A stretch of DNA of 64,000 nt from an uncultured Oscillospiraceae bacterium (GTDB lineage Bacteria > Bacillota > Clostridia > Oscillospirales > Ruminococcaceae). The translations under genes and the position numbers were made by a program. The notes under the pieces were generated by a model. The model worked only from the letters and a program-made list of their open reading frames with translations. It was not told where the DNA came from and made no database searches. The DNA lies in NCBI GenBank assembly GCA_910589145.1, contig CAJUSD010000002.1, positions 124,001 through 188,000 on the forward strand, read 5' to 3'. Below are positions 7,937 through 16,656 of this stretch, piece by piece; within the stretch, counting starts at the first letter, position 1; each line of letters begins with the position of its first letter.

Positions 7937-9116
7937 CAATTTCATCCTCCTTTTTCTCATATCTCACTTTACCGTCAATAATGACAATGCCTGCCTGGCT
8001 CATAGTATCCAGCGGGTCAACGTCCCAAATAACAATATCCGCATCCTTTCCAGGTTCCAGGCTGCCTAGACGGTCAGCCAAATCTACATTTCTGGCAGCG
8101 TTGATCGTGACAGCTTTTAAGGCGGTCTGGCGGCTCATGCCGTGCTTATGGAGAAGGGCGAGCTGCATCAAAAGCCCCTCCATAGGGATAACAGGGTTAT
8201 CTGTCATAATGGAGAATTCCACGCCGTTTTCCTCTAAAACCCTGCCAGCGTCCATAGATTTGTGCTTTAGTTCAAACTTGCTTTTGCCGCCGAAAATCGG
8301 ACCAATAATGACCCGGCAGTTATGCTCCTTCAGTTTTTCAGGGATACGGTATCCTTCTGTACAATGGTCGAGGGTATACCGCAAACTGAATTCTTCAGAA
8401 ATACGGATAGCGGTCATTATATCATCCGCCTGGTGGCAGTGGATTTTAACGGTCATACCGTCAAAAACCCTCATCAGGGAGTGCATATTGAGATCATAAG
8501 CAAATTCCCCCGCATCCTCGCCAGCATCCAGTTTTGCCTTGTGCGCAAGCCATTTAGTGCGGTAATCCTTTGCTTTCATAAGCTGTTCACGGAAAATTGC
8601 GGCGCTCATCATACGGGTAGCAGGAGCTTTGCCGCGGTTTTTGCCATACGCAAATTTGGGGTTCTCGCCTAAAGCGGTTTTCATACAGATTTCAGGATTG
8701 ATTACTGCTTCATCCAATGTTTTCCCATAGGTTTTAAGAGCAGCAAAAGTGCCCCCGATTACATTAGCAGAACCCGGGCCGGTAATAACAGTAGTAACGC
8801 CGTTTTTCAGCGCCACATCAAAGGCGGGGTCAGCGGGATTCAAAGCGTCCAGCCCGCGGATACCTGGGGTAGCGGGATTGGTATACTCGTTCCCGTCAAA
8901 GTCCCCTACTCCGGTAGGCTCCAGCCCAATATGAGAATGGGAGTCAATAATACCAGGGGTGACAAGCCTCCCCTCTGCGTTGATAACTTCCCAATCCGGC
9001 TGAGGATCGAATCTGTCGGCAATTTCCTTAATTTTGGAACCCTCTACCAGCAAATCGCATTTTTCCTCATAGATTCCTGCCATGTTCACCAGATTACAGT
9101 TTTGAATCAATAGCAA
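7914..9116 (-). CDS. Amidohydrolase-superfamily metal-dependent hydrolase (middle paralogue)
   Basis: A 400-residue cytosolic enzyme of the amidohydrolase superfamily, near the imidazolonepropionase-like group (COG1228 type). The TIM-barrel metal motifs are present: HSH (H60, H62) after TPGIID, KIHCH (H226, H228), LDH (H251) and the catalytic aspartate in MTDN (D306). The C-terminal SLEPGKDADIVIWD segment is the usual composite beta-sandwich signature. The substrate is unknown; cyclic amides, dipeptides and related compounds are typical. It starts at a TTG with AAAGGAG 10 bases upstream; the ATG between them is out of frame. It is the second of three tandem paralogues read right to left. Confidence 0.85.
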   Translation of the reverse strand: MLLIQNCNLVNMAGIYEEKCDLLVEGSKIKEIADRFDPQPDWEVINAEGRLVTPGIIDSHSHIGLEPTGVGDFDGNEYTNPATPGIRGLDALNPADPAFDVALKNGVTTVITGPGSANVIGGTFAALKTYGKTLDEAVINPEICMKTALGENPKFAYGKNRGKAPATRMMSAAIFREQLMKAKDYRTKWLAHKAKLDAGEDAGEFAYDLNMHSLMRVFDGMTVKIHCHQADDIMTAIRISEEFSLRYTLDHCTEGYRIPEKLKEHNCRVIIGPIFGGKSKFELKHKSMDAGRVLEENGVEFSIMTDNPVIPMEGLLMQLALLHKHGMSRQTALKAVTINAARNVDLADRLGSLEPGKDADIVIWDVDPLDTMSQAGIVIIDGKVRYEKKEDEIDVDYKGL

Positions 9117-9161
9117 TGCTGTTCATCTCCTTTTATCATAGCTATATGGATAATGGGCTAA

Positions 9162-10379
9162 TTATAAACCTATATAATCCGTTTCCGGTTCACCTTCCTT
9201 TTTGGCATATTTCACTTTTCCGTCAATAATCACAATGCCTGCCTCGCTCAAAGTCGCGAAGGGCTCCACATTCCAGATTACAACGTCCGCATCCTTGCCG
9301 GGTTCCAAACTGCCTACGCGGTCGTCTATATCGTTGAGTTTTGCAGCGTTAATCGTAATTGCCCGCAGCGCACCCTCCCAGCTTAGGCCATTCTTAATCA
9401 ACAGGGCCATCTGGATTAAGAGGGCTTCCACAGGGATAACGCCGCAATCAGTCATAACCGAGAACAGCACATCATTTTTCTCCAGAATCCCTGCGGATTT
9501 CAAAGACTTCCGATGGGATTCCAATTTATTTTTCCCGTAGAACAGCGGGCCGATAATGACCCGGCAATTATGTTTTTTAATCTCATCTATTAACAAATAA
9601 CAATCGCTGAAATGCTCCAAAGTATACCGCAGCCCAAACTCCTCGGCAATGCGGACAGCTGTCATAGCGTCTACGGCATGATGGCAATGTATTTTACAGT
9701 TCATTCCGTCAAAAACCCTCATCAGTGAGTGCATGGCAAGGTCATACTGGAACGGTTCGGATTCCTCCCCAGCAGCAACTTTCTTCTGATACTCATTCCA
9801 CTTTTGACGATAGTCTTTTGCCTTCATAAGCTGCTCGCGGAGCATGGCGGCGCTCATCATACGGGTTGCAGGTTGTTTATTCCGCTTCCCATAAGCAAAC
9901 TTCGGGTTTTCTCCAAGCGCCATTTTCATGACAGCTTCTGCTTTTAAGGTGCATTCCTCAATGGTAAGGCTGGGGTTTTCCCCGCTCACGGTTTTAATCG
10001 CCGCAAAAGTCCCTCCGATTAAATTAGCTGAACCGGGACCGGTGACAATCGTTGTTATGCCGTTGCGCAGGGCAGCTCCAAAGGCTGGATCCGATGGGTC
10101 AATTGCATCAATTCCTCTCAGGCTGGGCGTTACAGGGCTGGTCATTTCGTTGGTATCATTGCCCTCCATATTGCCGGTGCCAGATACCCCCAAATGGCTG
10201 TGGGGATCAATAATACCAGGAGTGACAAGCCTTCCCTCTGCATCTATGATTTCCCATCCCTCTTGTTCCGGGATATATTCGGCAATTTCCTTTACCTTAG
10301 TCCCTTCAATTAAAAGGTCCCTTGGTTGTTTAAAAGTGCCTGCCATGTCGATAAGGTTGCAGTTTTTGATTAAAAGCAA
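9162..10379 (-). CDS. Amidohydrolase-superfamily metal-dependent hydrolase (first paralogue)
   Basis: A 405-residue amidohydrolase with HSH (H60, H62), KIHCHH, LEH and MTD motifs, all aligned with the middle paralogue, so it is expected to bind metal and be active. It shares about half of its residues by eye with the next gene, indicating tandem duplication. The start is uncertain. A TTG at 10377-10379 has GGAG 9 bases upstream and matches the leader arrangement of the next paralogue (both have GGAGATGAAC then TTG). The in-frame ATG at 10386-10388 directly abuts the GGAG. It follows the small zinc-ribbon gene by 19 bp and probably heads the three-gene hydrolase operon with it. The substrate is unknown. 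Confidence 0.85.
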   Translation of the reverse strand: MLLIKNCNLIDMAGTFKQPRDLLIEGTKVKEIAEYIPEQEGWEIIDAEGRLVTPGIIDPHSHLGVSGTGNMEGNDTNEMTSPVTPSLRGIDAIDPSDPAFGAALRNGITTIVTGPGSANLIGGTFAAIKTVSGENPSLTIEECTLKAEAVMKMALGENPKFAYGKRNKQPATRMMSAAMLREQLMKAKDYRQKWNEYQKKVAAGEESEPFQYDLAMHSLMRVFDGMNCKIHCHHAVDAMTAVRIAEEFGLRYTLEHFSDCYLLIDEIKKHNCRVIIGPLFYGKNKLESHRKSLKSAGILEKNDVLFSVMTDCGVIPVEALLIQMALLIKNGLSWEGALRAITINAAKLNDIDDRVGSLEPGKDADVVIWNVEPFATLSEAGIVIIDGKVKYAKKEGEPETDYIGL

Positions 10380-10398
10380 ATGGTTCATCTCCAATCTG

Positions 10399-10626
10399 TT
10401 ATGATTCCTGGATAACTGTATCAAAGATCATTTTCCTACAGTCTGGGCAGTAATAACTTTCGAGGGAACGGCTCATCAAAGAAGACTGGACAGGCAGCAG
10501 GCTTCTTCCGGTAAAAACATCCTCAATCCTCCGTTTATCCCCATCCTCCAGCCAATATGGAACTGCACCTCCTGCAGTATAGATTTTGCCTTTTTTCATT
10601 TTCTTTGTGCAGTAAGGACAATTCAC
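10399..10626 (-). CDS. Small zinc-ribbon protein (DUF6487-like)
   Basis: A 75-residue protein with two CxxC pairs, CPYC at residues 3-6 and CPDC near residue 60, forming a zinc ribbon. The N-terminal MNCPYCTKKMKKGKI and the internal GGAVPYW resemble the DUF6487 zinc-ribbon family of Clostridia, whose function is unknown. The GTG start is chosen because GAGGTGAA lies upstream and translation opens directly into the CPYC motif; a longer frame to 10647 starts inside the ribosome site. It is the first gene of the amidohydrolase operon. Confidence 0.65.
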   Translation of the reverse strand: MNCPYCTKKMKKGKIYTAGGAVPYWLEDGDKRRIEDVFTGRSLLPVQSSLMSRSLESYYCPDCRKMIFDTVIQES

Positions 10627-10880
10627 ACCCTTCACCTCTTTAATCAATTATATATAATTATAAATCAATTTTGCCATTCAGTAAATACCGTAAATGATTT
10701 ATTCGAAGTTTTTTTGATTAGATACTATGGGTTTCCTTTAGATGAAGCGTTTCTAAGATTTTTAGTAAGCCGGGGAATTTCATGCCTGGCCAGTTCAGCA
10801 GAGCTAGATTGGCGGCTAGGGGACAATTCGCTTTAGGCTGTACCCATCTTAGGTTTATTTCCGCAGATTTGCTTTTTCTT

Positions 10881-11039
10881 AGAACCTGTATTCATAGCCG
10901 GGGGAAGCTGGAAGGGCGGGGATTTTTCCCGCCAGACAAGGAGATTTTCCGCAGCAGTCCTGACAGATTGCAAGGGAACCCGACCAGTATGATGGAAAAA
11001 ATGCACAGACAGCGTTCAATGGTTGTGAATACAGGTTCT
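10881..11039 (+). mobile_element. MITE-like element, copy 1
   Basis: A 159-bp element bounded by inverted repeats that start AGAACCTGTATTCAYARCC (19 bp). A second copy lies inverted at 16657-16819. The interiors are also related: both contain a TTTTTCCCG run, AGACAAGGAGATTTTCCGCA and a CAAGGGAA(A/C)CCGAC segment in the same order. It encodes no protein and has no transposase, so it is a miniature non-autonomous element. No clear target-site duplication is visible. It sits directly upstream of the comEC promoter. Confidence 0.75.
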
Positions 11040-11055
11040 TAAACTCATATTCATA

Positions 11056-11084
11056 TTGAAAATTCCCTTTTATCAAAGTATAAT
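11056..11084 (+). promoter_or_regulatory. Sigma-A type promoter for comEC-holA
   Basis: TTGAAA at 11056-11061 and a perfect TATAAT at 11079-11084, with a 17-base spacer, 30 bases before the comEC start codon. It begins 17 bp downstream of the MITE-like element. Confidence 0.75.
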
Positions 11085-11113
11085 GGAATTTATCAATATT
11101 AAGGGGTAATTGT

Positions 11114-13267
11114 ATGGAACGATTTGCGCCCTTTGCTGCTGCAGGCTGCGCGGCATTTGTCTCTTGTGCGCTGGCCTGTGCATTTGGAACGATTGCAGCC
11201 GTACTTCTCGCTGCCCTATTCATTGCTGCAATCCTGTTCCTAATTCTGTCCAAGCCTTTCCCCAGCCGCCGCATCTGGTTTTTCATTCTAACGGCAGCAG
11301 TATCAGTGCTGATACGATATACAATGAGTTATTATATCAATTTTCAAACTATTTCCCAATATACTGGCGAAACCCGCAGCCTGGAATGTCAAATTACAGA
11401 TATCCTTTCCCAAAATAACGGAGTAAGATATACAGTCTCAATCCCGTCAACAACAGGCCCCCATCGTTTGAAAGCTTATCTTTGGGCAAGTTCCGATATG
11501 GCAGCAGGACAAATAGGAGAAACTTTTACAGGGGAAGCAGCGTTTTACCCCCGGCCTGATTCCCGTTGGGAGGAGTCGTCCCTTTATGGCAGTCGAATAC
11601 ACCTGAAAGGTAAAATCATAATAGGGGGCTTTACCCAAAGCGAGCGCCTTTTCCCAGAAAGTGTTTCATCTAAGCTCCGTCAAAAAACAGCCCGCATGAT
11701 TTCCAATGTGTTGCCAGACCAGCGGGGAGCGCTTTTATGCGCTGTTTTAACGGGAGACCGTTCCCGTCTGTCCAACGCCTCCCTGCAAATTCTCAGAAGG
11801 GCGGGGCTGTCCCATATTCTGGCGCTATCCGGGCTTCATCTTTCTGTTTTATCCGGCTTATTCTCTCACCTGCCCATATGGAAAACCCGCAAAAGTAAAA
11901 AATGGCTGGCTCTGCTGGGGATTTCCATTATTTTGGCATATTGTTTTTTCACAGGAGCTTCAAATTCCATCCTTAGAGCAGCGGGAATGTGGATTTTAAT
12001 TTATATTTCTCAGATATTAGAGCGGCCATATCATAACATAAACGCGTTAGGAGCATCGGTTTTGATTTTAACGCTTATAAATCCATTTTCAGCAGCATCT
12101 ATTTCCATGTGGTATTCTGCTGGCTCCACCCTTGCCATTTTATGGTTCAGCCCAAAAATGTCTGAGTCAGCCCACCATCTAATTCGCCAAAAACCATATA
12201 AAAAGATCCTGTTTTCCATTTTAACTCCCGTTTTCGCCAGTATTTCCGCTTTAACAGCAGTAATTCCAATCTCCTGGGCGGCAGGGTATACTATTTCTCT
12301 TGCCTCCCCTATTTCCAGCCTGGCAGCTTCACTTCTGCTTCCCCTTATACTGGGATTTGGATTGTTGGGATGTCTGCCTGTTCCCATACTGTCTGAAGTC
12401 TTTCTCCACATTTCCGGTTTGTTCTCCGGGCTTTTGAACCTGGTCGTTTTATGGATTTCCAAAATCCCTTTTTCCGTTGTACCCAAGGGAATGACCTGGA
12501 TTATCCCCTGTCTGGCTGGAACATTTGTAATTGGAGCGCTCTGTCTGCATGATGGAAGAAAAGGCACTCTGCTTTCCGGCGCTTTTTGGATTGTAATCCT
12601 GTTTTCGGTTTCCTCTCTCAGCTATACGATCTGTATGAAAAATATAACCCGGATCATAATCCCGGCAGAAACAAACTGCGCTGTTGTTTCCCGAAACCAT
12701 ACCCATTTTCTGATTGGGGAAATTACCAGTATTCGGGAAGCAGAATGCCTTGCTTCTGTTTTAGAGGATTACCACATCCGTCATCTGGAACTGGCTGTCT
12801 TAAATAATCGGGTTGGCGGGGAACTGGAACCCCTGTCTAATCAAGCGGAAATTTCTGTTCTTGCCGCTCCATCCCAGCCGGGAAGCAAAGAATTTCTCCG
12901 ATATGCAGGGCAATTCATTCCATTGGAAAAAATGTCCTTTTCCTTTGGCGAGGATATTTCTATTTCCATAGTGCCTTTTGACAGTGGGTACACCCTTTCC
13001 ATGCAGGCGGATGGGGTAAGCATGTTACAATTCCTTGAAAGCAGTGCTATAATAGATTTAGATATTTATCCAAAACATCAAATTGTATTTTTGCCTGTAG
13101 TGCAGGCAAAGGGAATCCATCTGCTTCCCTCTGATTATAACATTGTAACAGCGTCAACGGATTCATATAATATCTATCATGCGCCTCGGTCTGCTGAAAT
13201 GGTTTATGCTTCAGAAAAGAACGCTGTTTTTACAATTAAAAACGGCTCTGTTGCTTTACAGAAATAA
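11114..13267 (+). CDS. comEC: ComEC/Rec2-family DNA uptake channel with degenerate C-terminal domain
   Basis: A 717-residue polytopic membrane protein. ComEC forms the channel that carries single-stranded DNA across the cytoplasmic membrane in competent cells. N-terminal TMs (to about 75) are followed by the OB-fold-like extracytoplasmic region, and then the competence domain with the diagnostic ILALSGLHLS (about 235-245) and about eight further TMs to about 510. The C-terminal 200 residues occupy the place of the metallo-beta-lactamase-like nuclease domain but lack the DVGQGD and HxHxDH motifs (the region reads IPAETNCAVVSRN and LELAVLNNRVGGEL). So any nuclease activity of that domain is probably lost. 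The ATG has AAGGGG 7 bases upstream. holA follows after 23 bp, a common Firmicutes arrangement. Confidence 0.88.
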   Translation: MERFAPFAAAGCAAFVSCALACAFGTIAAVLLAALFIAAILFLILSKPFPSRRIWFFILTAAVSVLIRYTMSYYINFQTISQYTGETRSLECQITDILSQNNGVRYTVSIPSTTGPHRLKAYLWASSDMAAGQIGETFTGEAAFYPRPDSRWEESSLYGSRIHLKGKIIIGGFTQSERLFPESVSSKLRQKTARMISNVLPDQRGALLCAVLTGDRSRLSNASLQILRRAGLSHILALSGLHLSVLSGLFSHLPIWKTRKSKKWLALLGISIILAYCFFTGASNSILRAAGMWILIYISQILERPYHNINALGASVLILTLINPFSAASISMWYSAGSTLAILWFSPKMSESAHHLIRQKPYKKILFSILTPVFASISALTAVIPISWAAGYTISLASPISSLAASLLLPLILGFGLLGCLPVPILSEVFLHISGLFSGLLNLVVLWISKIPFSVVPKGMTWIIPCLAGTFVIGALCLHDGRKGTLLSGAFWIVILFSVSSLSYTICMKNITRIIIPAETNCAVVSRNHTHFLIGEITSIREAECLASVLEDYHIRHLELAVLNNRVGGELEPLSNQAEISVLAAPSQPGSKEFLRYAGQFIPLEKMSFSFGEDISISIVPFDSGYTLSMQADGVSMLQFLESSAIIDLDIYPKHQIVFLPVVQAKGIHLLPSDYNIVTASTDSYNIYHAPRSAEMVYASEKNAVFTIKNGSVALQK

Positions 13268-13290
13268 GTGGTCGAAAGAAGGGAAGGACA

Positions 13291-14343
13291 TTGCTTCACA
13301 TAAAAGAGGAGACCTTTATCCGGCATATTAGGACAGAAAAACTATCCCGTTTTTATATCCTTGCGGGGCAGGAGAATTATTTAAAAGAACATTATCAGGC
13401 GTGGTTGGTAAAGAGGGCACTAGAAGGCGGAAACGCAGACTTTAACCTTCATGAATTTGACGGAGGCGCGTTTAAGTGCCGCGACGTGGCAGATGCTCTG
13501 GAAGCCTTTCCTATGATGGGAGGGAAAAACTGCGCACTGGTAAAAGGAATAGATTTAGACAAAATCCCTCTGACGGAATACAATAAACTGAAAGACTTTT
13601 TAAAAGACCCTCCAGAAGAATCGGTTGCTATTTTTGTATGTACAGGGGACTTTAACACAAAAAAAAGCGCCCGATGCCGGACACTGGAAAAACTGTTGGA
13701 ACCTGTAGGGCAAATTGCCGTTTTTTACAAAAGAAGCGAATCGGATTTATACCGTTTTGCAGTAGACCGGGCGGCAAAATTTCACGCTTCCCTGCCGCGA
13801 AATGTGTTCCGAACCCTTAACCAGATGTGCGGCGGGGAAATGCTTCTGTTAAAAAACGAAACGGATAAAGTCGCAGCTTATTGTGAAGGCAGGGAGATAA
13901 CGCCGCTGGATTTGGAAACCTGCTGCTGTCCAGTGATGGAGACAACTGCATTTGAATTGTCACGGGCAGTAATTTATGGAAACTTTGATAAGGCAATGGA
14001 AATTTTAGGGCAATTGCTCTATTTAAAAGAAGAACCTGTGGCAATTGTTGGAGCGCTGGCAGCAGGGTTTATTGATATTTACCGCGCGAAAGCAGCCTCT
14101 TTAGCCGGAAAAGGGACAAGCCAGATATTGGCCGCATTTGATTATAGGGGCAGGGATTTTCGGGTGCGTAATGCAATGATGGAAGTTTCACGTTGTTCTA
14201 CTGGATTCCTGCGGGGCGCTGTTGTGCTTTTGACAGAGGCTGATACGCAGTTGAAATCTTCCCGGATTAAGGATCAGGTTATTTTGGAAAAATTAATTAC
14301 ACAGCTCTTTGTGCTTCGGAAAGAAAAAGAGAGGATAGATTAA
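13291..14343 (+). CDS. holA: DNA polymerase III subunit delta
   Basis: A 350-residue clamp-loader subunit that opens the beta sliding clamp during replication. It has the three-domain HolA layout: an N-terminal AAA-like domain beginning FYILAGQENYLKEHYQ, a degenerate P-loop region as normal for delta, and a helical C-terminal collar domain with LLLLKNETDKVAAYCEGREIT followed by FELSRAVIYGNFDKAM. The length is normal. The TTG start has GAAGGG 7 bases upstream. It sits immediately downstream of comEC, as in many Firmicutes, and probably shares its promoter. Confidence 0.92.
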   Translation: MLHIKEETFIRHIRTEKLSRFYILAGQENYLKEHYQAWLVKRALEGGNADFNLHEFDGGAFKCRDVADALEAFPMMGGKNCALVKGIDLDKIPLTEYNKLKDFLKDPPEESVAIFVCTGDFNTKKSARCRTLEKLLEPVGQIAVFYKRSESDLYRFAVDRAAKFHASLPRNVFRTLNQMCGGEMLLLKNETDKVAAYCEGREITPLDLETCCCPVMETTAFELSRAVIYGNFDKAMEILGQLLYLKEEPVAIVGALAAGFIDIYRAKAASLAGKGTSQILAAFDYRGRDFRVRNAMMEVSRCSTGFLRGAVVLLTEADTQLKSSRIKDQVILEKLITQLFVLRKEKERID

Positions 14344-14370
14344 AAGGCTTAATTACGGGAGCAGCCTTCA

Positions 14371-14550
14371 ATGAGTACAGGCTGGGGCGGATTAGAAATG
14401 CTTGGGGCCAGGGTGTGGCATTGTGTGCGGCATAGGCCTCAAAAGATCCCGGCCGCCATCAGCAAAGATGAACTGGGAGCTCTGTTTAACTCAGCCTGCC
14501 AGAGTTTGACAAACCTTAAAGTTTTCTCTTACAGACATCCAACAAACTGA
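14371..14550 (+). CDS. Possible small protein, 59 codons
   Basis: An open frame from an ATG with GGAG 9 bases upstream to a TGA, filling most of the gap between holA and the RNase M5-like gene. The predicted product (begins MSTGWGGLEMLGARVW, ends SYRHPTN) resembles nothing I recognise and has no signal or membrane segment. It may be a chance frame; it is listed because the ribosome site and position are reasonable. Confidence 0.2.
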   Translation: MSTGWGGLEMLGARVWHCVRHRPQKIPAAISKDELGALFNSACQSLTNLKVFSYRHPTN

Positions 14551-14610
14551 AAACCACACAATATAGAAAATCTTTTATTGAACTTATGTTACAAAAGGAA
14601 GGAAAAACAG

Positions 14611-15234
14611 TTGATTGTTTTACAGCAAGCCGTTATAGTAGAGGGACGATATGATAAAATACGTCTCCATTCTCTGATAGACGGCCTAATTTTAGAAACA
14701 AACGGATTCCGTATATTCAAGGATAAGGAAAAACTAGCATTAATCCGCGCTATGGCGCACCAAAAAGGAATTATTATTTTAACTGATTCTGATACTGCCG
14801 GTTTCCGAATCCGACGGTATATCCAGTCTGCAATTCCTCCACAGGACAAAACAAAGCTGTATCAAGCATACATCCCGGAAATTTTGGGAAAAGAAAAAAG
14901 AAAGTCCCAGCCGTCAAAAGCGGGAACATTGGGAGTGGAGGGAATGCCAACCCAGATATTGCTGGATGCTTTAAAACGGGCAGGAGTCCCAATTTTGGGG
15001 GAGACGGAGAAGCCCAGGAAAAAAACTGTCACCAAAGGGGATTTTTTTCAGGATGGGCTGACAGGAAGCGAAAACAGCAGCGAACTTCGCAGGGAAATCA
15101 TGTCCCGGTTGGGTCTTCCTCCTTATCTAAGCGCCAACGCTTTGCTGGACGTAATAAATTCTTCAATGTCGCGGCAGGAGTATGATGCAATCATTGCACA
15201 GGTGAAAAAAGAAACCTCGCCAGGAATTTTATAG
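14611..15234 (+). CDS. Toprim-domain ribonuclease M5-like protein (DUF4093)
   Basis: A 207-residue protein. The N-terminal 90 residues form a Toprim domain with the glutamate motif IVEGRYDK (about 8-15) and the acidic ILTDSDTAG (about 56-64). This domain in RnmV (ribonuclease M5) cleaves 5S rRNA precursors in Firmicutes. The C-terminal half matches the accessory DUF4093 region of RnmV-like proteins (GVEGMPTQILLDALKRAGV, then a basic linker and LGLPPYLSANALLDVIN). The TTG start has AAAGGAAGGA 7 bases upstream; a longer frame to 14578 lacks a ribosome site. RNase M5 is likely, but substrate specificity cannot be read from sequence. The MBOAT gene follows after 19 bp. Confidence 0.72.
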   Translation: MIVLQQAVIVEGRYDKIRLHSLIDGLILETNGFRIFKDKEKLALIRAMAHQKGIIILTDSDTAGFRIRRYIQSAIPPQDKTKLYQAYIPEILGKEKRKSQPSKAGTLGVEGMPTQILLDALKRAGVPILGETEKPRKKTVTKGDFFQDGLTGSENSSELRREIMSRLGLPPYLSANALLDVINSSMSRQEYDAIIAQVKKETSPGIL

Positions 15235-15253
15235 GTATCTAAGGAGGGGCAGG

Positions 15254-16618
15254 ATGCACTTTTTTAGTTTATGGTTTTTATTTTTATTTCTACCGGTCGG
15301 GATGCTGCTATATGCCCTTACGCCTCAGCGGTGGAAAATGTTGTCCCTCTATCTGCTATCCCTTCTTTACTATGGGCAGATGGGACTGTTCTATTTTGGC
15401 TTTATGATGGCTTCGGTGACAATTGATTATTTCCTGTCACGCTTGATGCAGGTTTTTGATGATAACAATAATTACCGTCGAATTGTTTTAGCGGCCGGAT
15501 TAATCAAAAACTTTGGAATTGGCATCATAACCGGGTCTGGGGCCAATCCAGCATTGAATGCTGTTCCCATGGGCATGTATGTCTATTTATTCTCGGCACT
15601 GGGGTATTTGATTGATGTTTACAAAGGCGACGCTGTATATGAAAAAAATTATATCCGATTTTCATTATATTGCATCATGTTTCCAAGGATTCCCTCTGGG
15701 CCAATGCTGGAGTATAACTCCTATCTGGCACAGTTAAAAGATATCTCTTTTCATTTAGATCAACTTTCGAGAGGGTTTACCCTTTTTGTTTTTGGATTTA
15801 GCAAGCAGGCTCTTATTATGGAAGGTCTTCGCGAGGTGACAGCAGCCCTTTACCGTGTTCCGGTTGAAGAGCTGTCGGTTATTTCTGCCTGGATGTTAGC
15901 AGGGTGTACCGCATTAAGCTTTTATTATGCCTTTTCCTCTTATGGAGATATGGCGGAAGGTTTAGGAATTATGTTGGGGTTCCGATATCCTTCCGGTTAT
16001 GATTATCCTCTTGTTTCAGAAAGCATTTCTTCTTTCTGGAAACGTTTTAATGGGACTGTCGCTTCCTTTATACGGCGTTATGTAACCATACAGCTTTCTG
16101 CTGATACAAACGGATTTGCTACAGCTGCCGTTCATTTAATTGCTTCTTCTGTTCTGGTTGGGATGTGGTACTCTGTCAATTTAAATGGAATCCTTTGGGG
16201 GTTGCTGTTAGGTGTAATTACTGTTTGCGAGGAGTTGGTCTTTACAAAATACCTGCATAAAATTCCAATTTTTTTCCGTCGTATTTTGACTTTAGCGGTT
16301 TTGCTGCCATCCTTTTTATTTCTTACCTGCAACGCTTCTCAATTTTTCCAATATGCTGGTATCCTGGTGGGAATTGGCGCACCGCTTACCGGGCCAGTTA
16401 TTAACTATACAATTAGTTCTTATTGGCTGCCTCTTGCTGCTGCTGTTATATTTTCTATTCCGATTCTTCGCCCTGTTCGCAGGCTGCTTTCCCCTCCATA
16501 TGCAAGTGGGAAACGCGAAGCAAAGCCTTTGATGTCTTCCTCAGCGCTCTTTTTGCGTATTATTTCATTGGGGGTGACAGGAATTTTACTTTTCTATTCG
16601 GTTGTTATGATGTTATAA
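15254..16618 (+). CDS. MBOAT-family membrane protein without catalytic histidines
   Basis: A 454-residue polytopic protein of the AlgI/DltB branch of membrane-bound O-acyltransferases. The family is clear from the PMGMYVYLFSALGYLIDVYKG segment and FPRIPSGPMLEYN that follows. Active members carry an RRWHISL-type histidine and the catalytic histidine in GLWHG. Here these positions read FWKRFNGTV (about 258-266) and VGMWYSVNL (about 301-309), so both histidines are gone, and the later LHG-type histidine is LLG. It therefore probably does not acylate by the known mechanism. The ATG has AGGAGG 6 bases upstream. Its DHHW-family partner follows at 16837 after a MITE-like element. A structural, transport or scaffold role in cell-surface glycan handling is possible but unproven. 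Confidence 0.8.
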   Translation: MHFFSLWFLFLFLPVGMLLYALTPQRWKMLSLYLLSLLYYGQMGLFYFGFMMASVTIDYFLSRLMQVFDDNNNYRRIVLAAGLIKNFGIGIITGSGANPALNAVPMGMYVYLFSALGYLIDVYKGDAVYEKNYIRFSLYCIMFPRIPSGPMLEYNSYLAQLKDISFHLDQLSRGFTLFVFGFSKQALIMEGLREVTAALYRVPVEELSVISAWMLAGCTALSFYYAFSSYGDMAEGLGIMLGFRYPSGYDYPLVSESISSFWKRFNGTVASFIRRYVTIQLSADTNGFATAAVHLIASSVLVGMWYSVNLNGILWGLLLGVITVCEELVFTKYLHKIPIFFRRILTLAVLLPSFLFLTCNASQFFQYAGILVGIGAPLTGPVINYTISSYWLPLAAAVIFSIPILRPVRRLLSPPYASGKREAKPLMSSSALFLRIISLGVTGILLFYSVVMML

Positions 16619-16656
16619 TTCTTGTTCGCTGGCTAGGCAGGAACTTAAGGAAAATA

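Noticed and set aside
10782-11042. 86-codon frame across the first MITE-like element
   Set aside because: It arises from the repeat; a similar peptide (GRGFFP.DKEIFRS) appears at the second copy, but the frame is short, open at one side of the element and has no ribosome site.
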